From positions 660,150 through 724,149 of the forward strand of contig CAJXKD010000002.1 of the NCBI GenBank assembly GCA_913055735.1: a stretch of DNA of 64,000 nt, written 5' to 3'. Positions 37,286 through 46,367 of this stretch are shown here, in pieces (within the stretch, counting starts at the first letter, position 1; the number at the start of each line of letters is the position of its first letter). Origin of the DNA: an uncultured Rhodospirillales bacterium (lineage in GTDB: Bacteria; Pseudomonadota; Alphaproteobacteria; Rhodospirillales; UBA2165). The notes under the pieces were generated by a model. It was not told where the DNA came from and searched no databases. It worked only from the letters and a program-made list of their open reading frames with translations. Made by a program: the position numbers and the translations under genes.

Positions 37286-38860
37286 GTGGTCCTGCAAGAA
37301 ATCCTCACCGTCGCAATGTTCGTGGTGGTGTGCATCTTTCTCATGGGCGGCTTTCCAGTCGCCTTTACGCTGGCGGGAACGGGACTGATTTTTGCCGGCG
37401 TCGGCTGGATGTTCGGCGTCTTCGACTTCTCATTGTTCGGCGCCCTGCCGTCGCGGATCTTCGGCGGCGCGATGACCAACGAATTGCTGATTGCGGTTCC
37501 CTTGTTCGTTTTTATGGGCGTGATGCTGGAGCGGTCCAAGGTCGCCGAGGAACTGCTCGATACCATGGGCCGCCTGTTCGGCAGCTTGCGGGGCGGTCTC
37601 GGCATTTCGGTGTCCATCGTCGGCGCGTTGCTGGCAGCGTCCACGGGCATTGTCGGGGCCACGGTGGTGACTATGGGCCTCTTGTCCCTGCCGACCATGC
37701 TGCGGCGCAAATACGATCCGGAATTGGCCTGCGGCTCCATCGCCGCCGCCGGCACTTTGGGGCAGATCATCCCGCCTTCAATCATTCTGGTGCTTTTGGG
37801 CGATCAGATTTCCAACGCCTATGTCGACGCGCGCCGCTCGGTCGGTGATTTTTCCCCGGAACCGGTTTCCGTCGGCGATCTGTTCGCGGGCGCCCTGCTG
37901 CCCGGCCTCTCGCTCGTCGGACTTTATATCGTCTATCAGATCATTGTCGCATGGTTGAAGCCGGAGTCCTCACCCGCCATTCCCAAGGAGGAACTGGACG
38001 ACGGCACGCCGCTCCTGGGCCGCGTCATCCATGCCCTTATTCCGCCGCTGGTTCTGATCATCGCAGTTCTCGGCTCGATCCTTGCCGGCGTCGCGACTCC
38101 AACCGAGGCGGCGGCTGTCGGCTCCGTCGGCGCCCTTCTCCTGGCGGCTTTGCGCCTGCAAGAAGACAAACCGATACCGATCTATTTGGCGGGACTGAGC
38201 CTCGTCGTCATGCTGGTTCTGGCCAACACGATGGACCTCCGCGTCTATCGCCAGGAAATCCCGACGGGCGACATGGCCGGTATCGTGGTCGCCGGAATTT
38301 GCAGCCTGATCCTCGCTTGGGGCGTAATCATCTCTCTCAAACGGGTGATCCCGAACGACATTCTGCGCGACGTCGTGCGCTCGACCCTCGAAGTTTCGGC
38401 GATGGTCTTCGTGATCCTGATCGGTGCCTCCGTGTTCTCGCTCGTTTTCCGCGGGCTTGGCGGTGACGACATCGTGCACGAGTTCCTGACCAACATGCCC
38501 GGCGGCATCGTCGGGGCGATCATCATCGTCATGCTGGTGATGTTCGTGCTGGGTTTCTTCCTCGACTTCATCGAGATCACGTTTGTCGTGGTGCCCATCG
38601 TCGCGCCGGTGCTGTTGAAATTCGATATCAGCCCGGTATGGCTGGGCATCATGATGGCGATGAACCTGCAGACGTCCTTCCTGACGCCGCCCTTCGGTTT
38701 CGCCCTGTTCTACCTCCGGGGCGTGGCACCGCCCGAGGTTAAAACGACACAAATCTACAAAGGCGTGATCCCGTTCGTCATCATCCAGCTGATTGGTTTG
38801 GGTATCCTTGCCGCTTTCCCGAAGCACGCGACCTGGCTGCCCGATCTGGTATTCGGCTAA
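37286..38860 (+). CDS. dctM: TRAP transporter large permease DctM, long form
   Basis: The start is a GTG at 37286 with TTGAGG upstream. The 524-residue permease has GGFPVAFTLAGTGLIFAGVG, VPLFVFMGVMLERSKVAEEL, AAGTLGQIIPPSIILVLLGD and late LQTSFLTPPFGFALFYLRG. It is about 90 residues longer than a standard DctM because of an insertion with two extra helices (YLAGLSLVVMLVLANTMD to AGICSLILAWGVI), a form seen with TakP-like binding proteins. It forms the Na+-driven transport channel. It converges on the DUF6314-type gene, whose stop overlaps its stop by 4 bases. Confidence 0.94.
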   Translation: MVLQEILTVAMFVVVCIFLMGGFPVAFTLAGTGLIFAGVGWMFGVFDFSLFGALPSRIFGGAMTNELLIAVPLFVFMGVMLERSKVAEELLDTMGRLFGSLRGGLGISVSIVGALLAASTGIVGATVVTMGLLSLPTMLRRKYDPELACGSIAAAGTLGQIIPPSIILVLLGDQISNAYVDARRSVGDFSPEPVSVGDLFAGALLPGLSLVGLYIVYQIIVAWLKPESSPAIPKEELDDGTPLLGRVIHALIPPLVLIIAVLGSILAGVATPTEAAAVGSVGALLLAALRLQEDKPIPIYLAGLSLVVMLVLANTMDLRVYRQEIPTGDMAGIVVAGICSLILAWGVIISLKRVIPNDILRDVVRSTLEVSAMVFVILIGASVFSLVFRGLGGDDIVHEFLTNMPGGIVGAIIIVMLVMFVLGFFLDFIEITFVVVPIVAPVLLKFDISPVWLGIMMAMNLQTSFLTPPFGFALFYLRGVAPPEVKTTQIYKGVIPFVIIQLIGLGILAAFPKHATWLPDLVFG

Positions 38861-39324
38861 TCCCCTCGCCGGCCGTAGACACTTTCCAACCGGAGATCTT
38901 TGCGAGGACCGGTCACGTGCCAAACGGCCTGCCATTGGTCCGGCCCTTGGCACGAGAAGCTGCCTTCATAGAGGTCCTCGCCGCACGGATGCGTCGCGGT
39001 CCAACGACCGGCCCGGAGATCGAGATCGTGGAAAAAGCCGCCATTCTCGAACCGAACCTCGGCAATGGCGGGATTTGAAAAGGCATAGAAATAGCCGCGG
39101 ACCGCATCGCCTTTATAGGACGGTAAAGAAAGAACGCCCTGCTCGGCGTACCGAAGCCCCGTTGGGAGGGCATCGAAAATTGCCTGGCCGTTGAAGGTGC
39201 CATCCTCGCCCGAGAGCCGGTCGTCGATGGTGCGGTGAAGCTCCCAGGTACCGATGAGATACGACCTCAGGTCGGCAACGGGAAATAATGCCGATTTGTG
39301 GTGAATTGCGACGTGAATGGTCAC
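38857..39324 (-). CDS. DUF6314-like protein
   Basis: The 155-residue protein starts with DLRSYLIGTWELHRTIDDR and has YAEQGVLSLPSYKGDAVRGY, VRFENGGFFHDLDL, and CGEDLYEGSFSCQGPDQWQA, ending VWHVTGPRKDLRLES. The regular beta-strand pattern with W and G suggests a small beta-barrel (lipocalin- or nitrobindin-like) that may bind a ligand. No cofactor motif is visible. It follows bioY with a 3-base gap on the same strand. The family name is recalled from its pattern, not searched. Confidence 0.75.
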   Translation of the reverse strand: MTIHVAIHHKSALFPVADLRSYLIGTWELHRTIDDRLSGEDGTFNGQAIFDALPTGLRYAEQGVLSLPSYKGDAVRGYFYAFSNPAIAEVRFENGGFFHDLDLRAGRWTATHPCGEDLYEGSFSCQGPDQWQAVWHVTGPRKDLRLESVYGRRGD

Positions 39325-39327
39325 CCG

Positions 39328-39939
39328 CTAGCCGCGGTGAAGGAGGCGGACGCCTTTCCAGGCAAGCGGCATGACGGCGGCACCGAGCGCGATCTTGAAC
39401 ACCGAGCCGAACAGGAACGGTGCAACGCCAAAGACCCACGCCTTCTCCAGGCCGATCAGCGCCGCGAGCCAGATATAGCCGAGAACGAAGATCACCAAGG
39501 TGCCGACCGCCATGGCGGCGAGTGTCGTAAGGACATTGCGGTCCCAGCCCCGCTGCGCCAGCCAGCCGACCAGCCCGGCCGCGGCAACGAAGCCCACCAA
39601 ATAGCCGCCCGTCGGCCCCATCATATAGGCGAGGCCGATCCCCTTTTCCGGCGTGCCGGCAAAGACCGGCAATCCGGCTGCCCCTTCTATCAGATAGAGG
39701 ACAACTGTTGCCGCGCCGAGGCGCCAGCCGAACGCCATGCCGATGACGGTCACGGCGAAGGTCTGCATGGTCATGGGTACCGGGTAAAACGGCACCTGAA
39801 TTTTGGCCGAAAGGGTCAGGATGGCGGTTCCCACCAATGCCAACAGCGTCATCCGTAATGCGCTCGACGTTGCTTCGGGCCAGGCAGCGGCAAGAAGGGT
39901 CGAGTGGGCCGCTTTGGCGGCGGGGGATGCGATGCTCAT
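39328..39939 (-). CDS. bioY: Biotin transporter BioY (S component)
   Basis: The 203-residue protein has six helices and the BioY motifs: LALVGTAILTLSAKIQVPFY, VPMTMQTFAVTVIGMAFGW, IEGAAGLPVFAGTPEKGIG, and MMGPTGGYLVGFVAAAGLVG. It is the substrate-binding membrane part of an ECF biotin transporter. No ecfA/ecfT genes lie nearby, consistent with solitary BioY or shared energising modules. No biotin-regulator operator was recognised in the 45-base gap to parC. Confidence 0.94.
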   Translation of the reverse strand: MSIASPAAKAAHSTLLAAAWPEATSSALRMTLLALVGTAILTLSAKIQVPFYPVPMTMQTFAVTVIGMAFGWRLGAATVVLYLIEGAAGLPVFAGTPEKGIGLAYMMGPTGGYLVGFVAAAGLVGWLAQRGWDRNVLTTLAAMAVGTLVIFVLGYIWLAALIGLEKAWVFGVAPFLFGSVFKIALGAAVMPLAWKGVRLLHRG

Positions 39940-39984
39940 AACCGATGATCCTTTGGTAGCGATATTTGTCTTATAGGCCGTGTT

Positions 39985-42222
39985 TTAGCCGAATTTTCCC
40001 GCTCTGGGAAAGCCTTTGGGCGGCAACCGGCCCGCTTGGGCGCGCTTGCCCTCCCAGGCCAGAAGGTCGGTTTCGCTGCGAACCCCAGAGCCGGTACGCC
40101 ATGTGAGCCCTTCTTTCTTGGTGAAGGTCTTCACGTCGGCGAGGCCGCCATCCTTGTACTTCTGCAGGAAAACGCCTCGGCCCCGGGTCATTTCCGGCAC
40201 CTCGTCCAAGGGGAACAGGAGCAGCTTCCGGTTTTCGCCGATCACCGCCACCCAATCGCCGTCGATCCGGCAAACGGCGGCGGCTTCCTCGTCGCCCGAC
40301 ACATTGAGCACTTGCTTGCCGCCCTTCGTTTGGGCGATGACATCGTTTTCCGGCACCACAAAGCCGCGCCCGCTGCTCGATGCCACCAGCAGTTTTTCCC
40401 CCGGTTTATGGATGAACAATCCGACCACGTCGTGATCGTTGCCGAGATCGAGCATTAGGCGGACCGGTTCGCCGAAGCCGCGCCCGCCCGGCAGCTTGTC
40501 GCAGCCAAGTGTGTAGAAACGCCCGTTGGTGCCGAAAACGATCAGCTTGTCGGTGGTTTCCGCATGGATGGCGAACTTGCCTTTGTCGCCCTCCTTGTAT
40601 TTGACGTCCTTGACGTTCTCGAGGTGCCCCTTCACCGCCTTGATCCATCCCTTGTCGGAGCACAGCACGGTGATGGGTTCTTTCTCGATCAGCGCTTCGA
40701 GCGGCACGTCGACGACGGCCGGCGCCTCGCCCACCTCGGTCCGCCGTTTACCGAGGGCCGTCTTGGCGCCGAAATGCTTCTTGATGTCCGACACCTCGTC
40801 CGCGATCACCTTCCAACGCGCCTTCTCGTCCTTCAGGAGTTTGTTGAGCTGGGTCCGCTCCTTCTTGAGGTCGTCGTGTTCGCCGCGGATCTCCATTTCC
40901 TCGAGCTTGCGCAAGGACCGCAGACGCATGTTGAGGATGGCATCGGCCTGCCCGTCGGTCAGCTTGAAAGCCTTGATGAGCGCGGGTTTCGGCTCGTCCT
41001 TCTCGCGGATGATCTTGATCACCTTGTCGAGATTCAGATAGGCAACGAGGTAGCCTTCGAGGACCTCCATGCGCGCTGCGATCTTGCCGAGACGGAACTC
41101 GGTACGCCGCACCAGCACCTCGTGGCGATGATCGAGATAGGCCTGCAACACCTCGCGCAGGTTCATGACGCGCGGCGTGTGATCGGCATCGAGCACGTTC
41201 ATGTTGAGGGCAAACCGACTTTCGAGGTCCGTCTGCTTGAACATCTGTTCCATCAGGAGGTCAGGCTCGACGGCGCGGCTCTTGGGCACCAGCACGACGC
41301 GGACGTCGGCGGTGCTTTCGTCGATAATGTCTTCCAGGAACGGCAGCTTGCGGTTTTGAAGGAGATCGGCGACCCGTTCGATCAGGCGTGCCTTCTGGAC
41401 CTGATAGGGAATTTCGGTGATCACGATCTGGTATTGGCCGCGGTCGAGCTTCTCCACTTCCCATTTGGCGCGGATACGGAACGAGCCGCGTCCGATCTTA
41501 TAGGCCGCCGTGATGGTTTCCCGGTCCTCGGCGAGCACGCCGCCGGTCGGGAAATCAGGGCCCGGCATGAACTCGACCAGTTTGCCGATGGTGGCATTGG
41601 GCGTCTTGATGAGATGCAGCAGCGCGCTGCAGATTTCATCGACATTGTGTGGCGGAATGTTGGTCGCCATGCCGACGGCGATACCGGCCGCGCCGTTGGC
41701 CAGCAGATTGGGGAACCCCGCCGGCATGACCAGCGGTTCGGTCTCCATGCCGTCGTAGGTTTCGCGGAAATCGACGGCATCCTCGTCGATACCGGCAAGC
41801 AGGGCTTGGGCAACCTGAGTGAGGCGCGATTCCGTGTAGCGCATGGCGGCGGCGTTATCGCCGTCGATATTGCCGAAATTGCCCTGCCCTTCGATCAGCG
41901 GATAGCGCACCGAGAAATCCTGGGCGAGGCGCACCAGCGCATCATAGATCGCGGCATCGCCGTGCGGGTGATACTTACCCATGACGTCACCGACAACGCG
42001 GGCACATTTCTTGAAGCCCTGATCGGGATCGAGGCGCAATTGCCGCATGGCATAGAGCAGCCGCCGGTGCACCGGCTTGAGGCCGTCACGCACATCAGGC
42101 AAGGAGCGCGACATGATGATGGACAGCGCATAGGACAAGTAGCGTTCGCTGATGGCTTCGGCGAGCCGCGTATCGCGGACATCGCCGCCAGAAGGACCGG
42201 AGGGAAGCGTGTCAGTGGCCAT
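39985..42222 (-). CDS. parC: DNA topoisomerase IV subunit A
   Basis: The 745-residue protein has the GyrA/ParC core: [53 protein letters not shown], and catalytic Tyr129 in [12 protein letters not shown]. The coiled-coil [20 protein letters not shown] and the C-terminal beta-pinwheel ([29 protein letters not shown]) follow. The pinwheel is shorter and less regular than in GyrA and no GyrA-box is evident, which supports ParC. It decatenates daughter chromosomes with ParE, not seen here. It lies downstream of recO. Confidence 0.94.
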   Translation of the reverse strand: MATDTLPSGPSGGDVRDTRLAEAISERYLSYALSIIMSRSLPDVRDGLKPVHRRLLYAMRQLRLDPDQGFKKCARVVGDVMGKYHPHGDAAIYDALVRLAQDFSVRYPLIEGQGNFGNIDGDNAAAMRYTESRLTQVAQALLAGIDEDAVDFRETYDGMETEPLVMPAGFPNLLANGAAGIAVGMATNIPPHNVDEICSALLHLIKTPNATIGKLVEFMPGPDFPTGGVLAEDRETITAAYKIGRGSFRIRAKWEVEKLDRGQYQIVITEIPYQVQKARLIERVADLLQNRKLPFLEDIIDESTADVRVVLVPKSRAVEPDLLMEQMFKQTDLESRFALNMNVLDADHTPRVMNLREVLQAYLDHRHEVLVRRTEFRLGKIAARMEVLEGYLVAYLNLDKVIKIIREKDEPKPALIKAFKLTDGQADAILNMRLRSLRKLEEMEIRGEHDDLKKERTQLNKLLKDEKARWKVIADEVSDIKKHFGAKTALGKRRTEVGEAPAVVDVPLEALIEKEPITVLCSDKGWIKAVKGHLENVKDVKYKEGDKGKFAIHAETTDKLIVFGTNGRFYTLGCDKLPGGRGFGEPVRLMLDLGNDHDVVGLFIHKPGEKLLVASSSGRGFVVPENDVIAQTKGGKQVLNVSGDEEAAAVCRIDGDWVAVIGENRKLLLFPLDEVPEMTRGRGVFLQKYKDGGLADVKTFTKKEGLTWRTGSGVRSETDLLAWEGKRAQAGRLPPKGFPRAGKFG

Positions 42223-42291
42223 ATGAGTTCTCTCGAACGTTTCTTGGGTATTCTTGTTGGCGGCTCTTGATATCGGGGTTCGAACGTCGGT

Positions 42292-43050
42292 TCAACCACC
42301 AGATATAGTATGTGCAGTATGCATGGCCTTCACCCGCGCCACAAGCCGGGTCCGCGCCGGCGGCACGCCACTGCGGTGATGACCGAAGGCGTATTGCTCG
42401 AGAAAATGCCCGGTGAGGCGCAAACCATCGGCGATGGCGGTGCCACTTTCGTTTGATGCAGCCGCCGCCGGATCGTCGAGCAGGAAGGCGGGCAACGCAA
42501 ACAGCTTGTCGCGGTAGTCGGCGCCGCCCGACAGCGACACTGCCCGGCCCGAGCGCGGCGACACATAGGCAAGTTCTTCGAGTGCCCCCGTCGCGGCGCA
42601 GGCACTGAGATCGAGCCCGAAGCCCATGTCGGTCAACAGATCGCGTTCCCAGCGCACATAGGCTTCAAGCCAGTCCGCATCGCCGAGACCGTCGATGAAC
42701 GCGATCAAACGCCGGTAAAGGCCGGGGTGAGGCTCGCGCTCGGGCAGCGCCGCCTCGGCGACGGCACAGGCGGCACTGAGCCCCGCCAAACGCAAGGGAT
42801 CGTCGAGCCACTCGGCCGCCACCGCGCGCGTCAACTCGCAGGTGTAATTGCCGAGATGATCCTCGAGCCGCGCCCGCCACGTGGCGCGCACGCCGTTGCC
42901 CGCCTGATAGAGGCCCTGCGCCCGCTTGCCGGCACCACCGCGTACCAGCCCCGCGTGGCGGCCATGCTCGGCGGTCAGCAGATTGACGATCACCGAATGC
43001 TCGCCATGCTTCCGCGCCGACAGAACGATCCCTTCGTCAGTCCAGTTCAT
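42292..43050 (-). CDS. recO: DNA repair protein RecO
   Basis: The 252-residue protein begins MNWTDEGIVLSARKHGEHSV, the family OB-fold start, followed by LTAEHGRHAGLVRGGAGKR, VRATWRARLEDHLGNYTCEL, and GFGLDLSACAATGALEELAY with the single Cys that replaces part of the zinc finger. The late VSLSGGADYRDKLFALPAFL is typical. RecO loads RecA with RecR at gaps. In most alphaproteobacteria recO directly follows era. Here a lipoprotein gene and a hairpin lie between them. Confidence 0.94.
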   Translation of the reverse strand: MNWTDEGIVLSARKHGEHSVIVNLLTAEHGRHAGLVRGGAGKRAQGLYQAGNGVRATWRARLEDHLGNYTCELTRAVAAEWLDDPLRLAGLSAACAVAEAALPEREPHPGLYRRLIAFIDGLGDADWLEAYVRWERDLLTDMGFGLDLSACAATGALEELAYVSPRSGRAVSLSGGADYRDKLFALPAFLLDDPAAAASNESGTAIADGLRLTGHFLEQYAFGHHRSGVPPARTRLVARVKAMHTAHTISGG

Positions 43051-43091
43051 TAAGTAGATTCAAATGCCAAGTTACTTGGCCAGTTTATCGA

Positions 43092-43128
43092 ATAAATTCG
43101 ATTGTCTTCTAATCAATCTCGAATTTAT
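43092..43128. repeat. AT-rich inverted repeat between the lipoprotein gene and recO
   Basis: ATAAATTCGA (43092-43101) and TCGAATTTAT (43119-43128) are perfect 10-bp complements, and the inner TTG/CAA could extend the stem past a 2-base bulge. No T-run follows on the minus strand. It may terminate the lipoprotein transcript or bind a regulator of recO. Confidence 0.45.
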
Positions 43129-43164
43129 CGGACCGCATCGTCAACAATTTGATTTTTTGCACTG

Positions 43165-43797
43165 CTACGTTTTCGTTGCGTTCAGCCGATCGAAATGGCT
43201 ACGGATTGCAGATTTAGTGCTGTCTTTTTCGTTCGTGCTCCACTTTCTGAGCACCTCATCGATGGGCTCGATGGCGTCGTCGCAGCCACCCCCGCGGAAT
43301 ACCGTATCCGCCGAGCTGCGGTCGTTTTCATAGTTGGTAATGCCTTTGAGACGCGCGGCAACCTGAACCGCCCAACAACCGTTCTTCATTCCGTAAAACC
43401 CGGAGTACCGATGGCTGATCTCGCTCGCGTCCTTTATCGCATAGTCATCGATATTGAAGCGGGCCGCGAAGTTCATGAATCTCCCGCGGTCTTTCATATC
43501 CCGTTCGACCAAAGGAGAGAACCAAGCCAAATGAACGAACTGAGTATTCGCGAATGTTTTGGAATTCCGGACGTAATTGATAATCGCAACACCGCCCCGG
43601 TCCCGGGCTGTATAGACCAATTCAATATCCGGCGCCTTAAAAAACAGCGGCAAATTGGTGCTGGCCTGCTCCCATGGCAGAACCTTTGGCTCACTCAGGC
43701 TCATGACGGTTCCACTCGAATCACGAGGACCGTCGCTCACACACCCAATTAGCCCAAAGGCGACCAGGCCCAAAATCGCATAGCTTGTCTTACGCAT
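43165..43797 (-). CDS. Predicted lipoprotein of unknown function, 210 residues, inserted between era and recO
   Basis: The start at 43797 is chosen because GGGGGAGG precedes it and a lipoprotein signal follows: MRKTSYAILGLVAFGLIGC, with Cys19 as lipidation site. Upstream in-frame codons lie in era. The mature part has PDIELVYTARDRGGVAIINY, QFVHLAWFSPLVERDMKDRG and ISHRYSGFYGMKNGCWAVQV. It ends KG-ITNYENDRSSADTVFRGG followed by a Cys and a Lys/Asp-rich tail. Not recognised. Three cysteines after the lipobox could form a disulfide. GC is visibly lower than in era and recO, which suggests a later insertion. Confidence 0.75.
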   Translation of the reverse strand: MRKTSYAILGLVAFGLIGCVSDGPRDSSGTVMSLSEPKVLPWEQASTNLPLFFKAPDIELVYTARDRGGVAIINYVRNSKTFANTQFVHLAWFSPLVERDMKDRGRFMNFAARFNIDDYAIKDASEISHRYSGFYGMKNGCWAVQVAARLKGITNYENDRSSADTVFRGGGCDDAIEPIDEVLRKWSTNEKDSTKSAIRSHFDRLNATKT

Positions 43798-43876
43798 ACC
43801 CTCCCCCTTCGATATTTCCGCGTAATTTTTCCTGAGCGATTTTTTCGCTCTGAATACGGGTATAGTTTGGACCAGA

Positions 43877-44785
43877 TTACGCGTTGAAGTCCAATCCCCA
43901 ATCGCGGTAGCGGGCGGGATCGTCGCTCCATTTCTCACGCACCTTGACGAACAGGAAGAGGTGCACGCGCCGTTCGAGAAGCTCTTCGAGCTCTTCGCGG
44001 GCCGCCGCGCCGATGGATTTGATCTGGCGCCCGCCTTTGCCGAGGACGATGCCCTTCTGGCTGTCGCGCTCCACATAGATCACCTGTTCGATACGGGCGC
44101 TGCCGTCTTCGTCCTCTTCCCAATTCTCGGTTTCCACCGTCGCCGCGTAGGGCAGTTCCTTGTGCAGTTGCAGGAACAACTTTTCGCGGGTGATCTCGGC
44201 GGCGAGCAAACGCAGGGGCATGTCCGACATCTGGTCCTCGGGGAACATCCACGGCCCTTCCGGCATCTTTCCCGCGAGGAACGCCAGCAGATCGGCGGTG
44301 CCGTCGCCGGTCTCGGCGGACACCATGAAGGTGTCGTCGAAGATGCCTTCGGCGTCGAGCGCCGCCGCCAATTCTAGGAGTTTCGGCTTAGCCACCAGAT
44401 CGACCTTGTTAAGGACCAGGATGCCCCGCTTTTGCTGCTCCTTGAGGCGGTCGAGGATGGCGCGGGTGTCGTCATCGATGCCGCGCGCCGCGTCCACCAG
44501 CACAAGCAAAACGTCGGCGTCCCCTGCCCCGCCCCAGGCGGCGGCGACCATGGCGCGGTCGAGACGCCGGCGCGGCCGGAAGATGCCCGGCGTGTCGATG
44601 AAAACGAGCTGTGCTCCCGCCTCGATACAGATGCCGAGCACGCGGGTGCGCGTGGTCTGCACCTTGGGCGACACGATGCTGACCTTGGAGCCGACGAAGC
44701 GGTTGAGCAGCGTCGACTTGCCGACATTGGGCGCGCCGATGATGGCGACAAAACCGCAATGTTGCGCCGGATCAGCCATCGTCAT
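43877..44785 (-). CDS. era: GTPase Era
   Basis: The 302-residue GTPase has the G1 motif GAPNVGKST (17-25), G3 DTPGIF, G4 NKVD and the C-terminal KH domain with IYVERDSQKGIVLGKGGRQI and a GAAAREELEELLERRVHLFL helix. Era binds the 3' end of 16S rRNA during 30S maturation. Its start overlaps the rnc stop by 14 bases. The usual next gene, recO, is displaced by the lipoprotein gene. Confidence 0.97.
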   Translation of the reverse strand: MTMADPAQHCGFVAIIGAPNVGKSTLLNRFVGSKVSIVSPKVQTTRTRVLGICIEAGAQLVFIDTPGIFRPRRRLDRAMVAAAWGGAGDADVLLVLVDAARGIDDDTRAILDRLKEQQKRGILVLNKVDLVAKPKLLELAAALDAEGIFDDTFMVSAETGDGTADLLAFLAGKMPEGPWMFPEDQMSDMPLRLLAAEITREKLFLQLHKELPYAATVETENWEEDEDGSARIEQVIYVERDSQKGIVLGKGGRQIKSIGAAAREELEELLERRVHLFLFVKVREKWSDDPARYRDWGLDFNA

Positions 44786-45491
44786 TACTCAGAAGGCCCA
44801 ACAAGGTTGCCGCTGCGTCCTGTTCTGCGGCGCGTTTGGTCGTGCCCTCGGCCTTCGCCGGCGGATGACCTTCGACACTCACTTCGACCTGGAACAGCGG
44901 TGCATGAGCCGGTCCCTCCCGCGATACCTCGGTATAGACGGGTAAAGGCAAACCGTGCGCCTGCGCCCATTCCTGCAAGGCCGTCTTGGCGTCCTTGGGC
45001 GGCGTCGGTTCCTCGCCGAGCATCCCGGTCCATTCGCGCTCGATAAATGCCCGCGCGACGGAAAGACCGCCGTCGAGATAGAGCGCCGCGATCACCGCCT
45101 CGCAGCAATCGGCGATGATGGCGGGATTCTCGCGCCCGCCGCCTTCTTCTTCCCCCGTCGACAAGTTCAGATACGCGCCGAGGCCTATATGCCGCGCCAC
45201 CCGCGCCAGCGCATCCCGCCGCACCAGGGCGGAATGGCGGCGTGCGATCTGCCCCTCGTTTTCACCGGGGAACGCGGTGAGCAGCATGTCGGCGACGACC
45301 AGCCCCAATACCCGGTCGCCCAGGAACTCGAGCCGCTCATTGGCGGCATCGCGCCCGAGCCGGTCGGCGAGACTCGCGTGGGTCAACGCTTGCTGTAAAT
45401 GGTCGGGGTTGGTGAAATCGTGGCCGAGGGCGGCCATCAAATTGTTTACGTCGGAGGTTCGGCCACCTTGGTGGTTTCCTGGGCCCGCCAT
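44772..45491 (-). CDS. rnc: Ribonuclease III
   Basis: The 239-residue protein has the RNase III signature NERLEFLGDRVLGLVVADML with catalytic acids, then ADCCEAVIAALYLDGGL. The C-terminal double-stranded RNA-binding domain runs from DAKTALQEWAQAHGLPLPVY to GTTKRAAEQDAAATLLGLL. It cleaves rRNA precursors and structured mRNAs. It lies 4 bases after lepB and overlaps era. Confidence 0.97.
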   Translation of the reverse strand: MAGPGNHQGGRTSDVNNLMAALGHDFTNPDHLQQALTHASLADRLGRDAANERLEFLGDRVLGLVVADMLLTAFPGENEGQIARRHSALVRRDALARVARHIGLGAYLNLSTGEEEGGGRENPAIIADCCEAVIAALYLDGGLSVARAFIEREWTGMLGEEPTPPKDAKTALQEWAQAHGLPLPVYTEVSREGPAHAPLFQVEVSVEGHPPAKAEGTTKRAAEQDAAATLLGLLSNDDG

Positions 45492-45495
45492 ACCG

Positions 45496-46242
45496 TCAGT
45501 TGATTTCCTTGAAGAAGCGGGAACCGCGCCAACTCCACGGCCATTTCCAGAACTCGTACCACGCGGCCGAGCCGTCGGTGGAGAACCAAATGATCTCGGC
45601 GCGGCCGACGAGGTTCTGCGCCGGCACGAAACCGACCTTGCTCATCACCCGGCTGTCCTCGGAATTGTCACGGTTATCGCCCATCATGAAATAATGCCCG
45701 GGCGGCACTTCGAACGCGTCCGTATTGTCGAGCCCGCCGAAGTCCGTCATCTCATAGATCGGGTGCTGTTTGCCGCCCGGCAGTGTTTCGACAAAGAGAT
45801 CCGCCATTCCACGCCGGCGGTAGCCGTCGGTGATGAGTTCCTTACCGACATACTCGCGTTTTACGACCTCGTTATTCAGAAACAAGCGACCGGAGCGCAC
45901 CTGCACGGTATCGCCCGGCAAGCCGATAACGCGCTTGATGTAATCGGTTTGGTTATCTTCAGGCGTCTTGAAGACAACCACGTCCCCGCGTTCCGGCTCG
46001 GAAAAGAACAAGCGGCCGGGGATCAGCGGTAATCCGAAGGGCAGCGAGTAGCGGGAATATCCGTAGGAATATTTCGATACGAACAGATAATCCCCTTCCA
46101 ATAACGTCGGCATCATGGAGCCGGAAGGAATGTTGAACGGCTCGTAAGCGAAGGTCCGAACAACAAGGGCGATCAGGATCGCATAGACGATCGTTCTGAC
46201 CGTATCGAAGATACCGTAGGAGGATTTATTTTCGCGCGCCAA
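45496..46242 (-). CDS. lepB: Signal peptidase I
   Basis: The 248-residue enzyme has one N-terminal membrane helix ([16 protein letters not shown]), catalytic Ser42 in NIPSGSMMPTL and general-base Lys103 in DYIKRVIGLPGD. The C-terminal box GHYFMMGDNRDNSEDSR is complete. The active site faces the periplasm and removes Sec and Tat signal peptides. Upstream, a glycosyltransferase gene replaces the direct neighbour acpS of the usual acpS-lepB order. 125 bases separate the two. Confidence 0.97.
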   Translation of the reverse strand: MARENKSSYGIFDTVRTIVYAILIALVVRTFAYEPFNIPSGSMMPTLLEGDYLFVSKYSYGYSRYSLPFGLPLIPGRLFFSEPERGDVVVFKTPEDNQTDYIKRVIGLPGDTVQVRSGRLFLNNEVVKREYVGKELITDGYRRRGMADLFVETLPGGKQHPIYEMTDFGGLDNTDAFEVPPGHYFMMGDNRDNSEDSRVMSKVGFVPAQNLVGRAEIIWFSTDGSAAWYEFWKWPWSWRGSRFFKEIN

Positions 46243-46367
46243 AACGTCCTGCTAACTCTTTGTTTTTCATGTCAAAGCGCCGAGAGGCGCGCTTACGGGA
46301 TGATGCGGGGGGATGAAGCCAGCGGTTACCTTCGCTGTCAAGCTTGTTCAGGTGCGTTTAGAGGTGT

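Noticed and set aside
40564..42270. 568-codon open frame on the plus strand opposite parC
   Set aside because: It is the antisense shadow of parC: no start signal, no recognisable domains, and it follows parC codon by codon. The GC-rich third positions of parC leave the opposite frame open.
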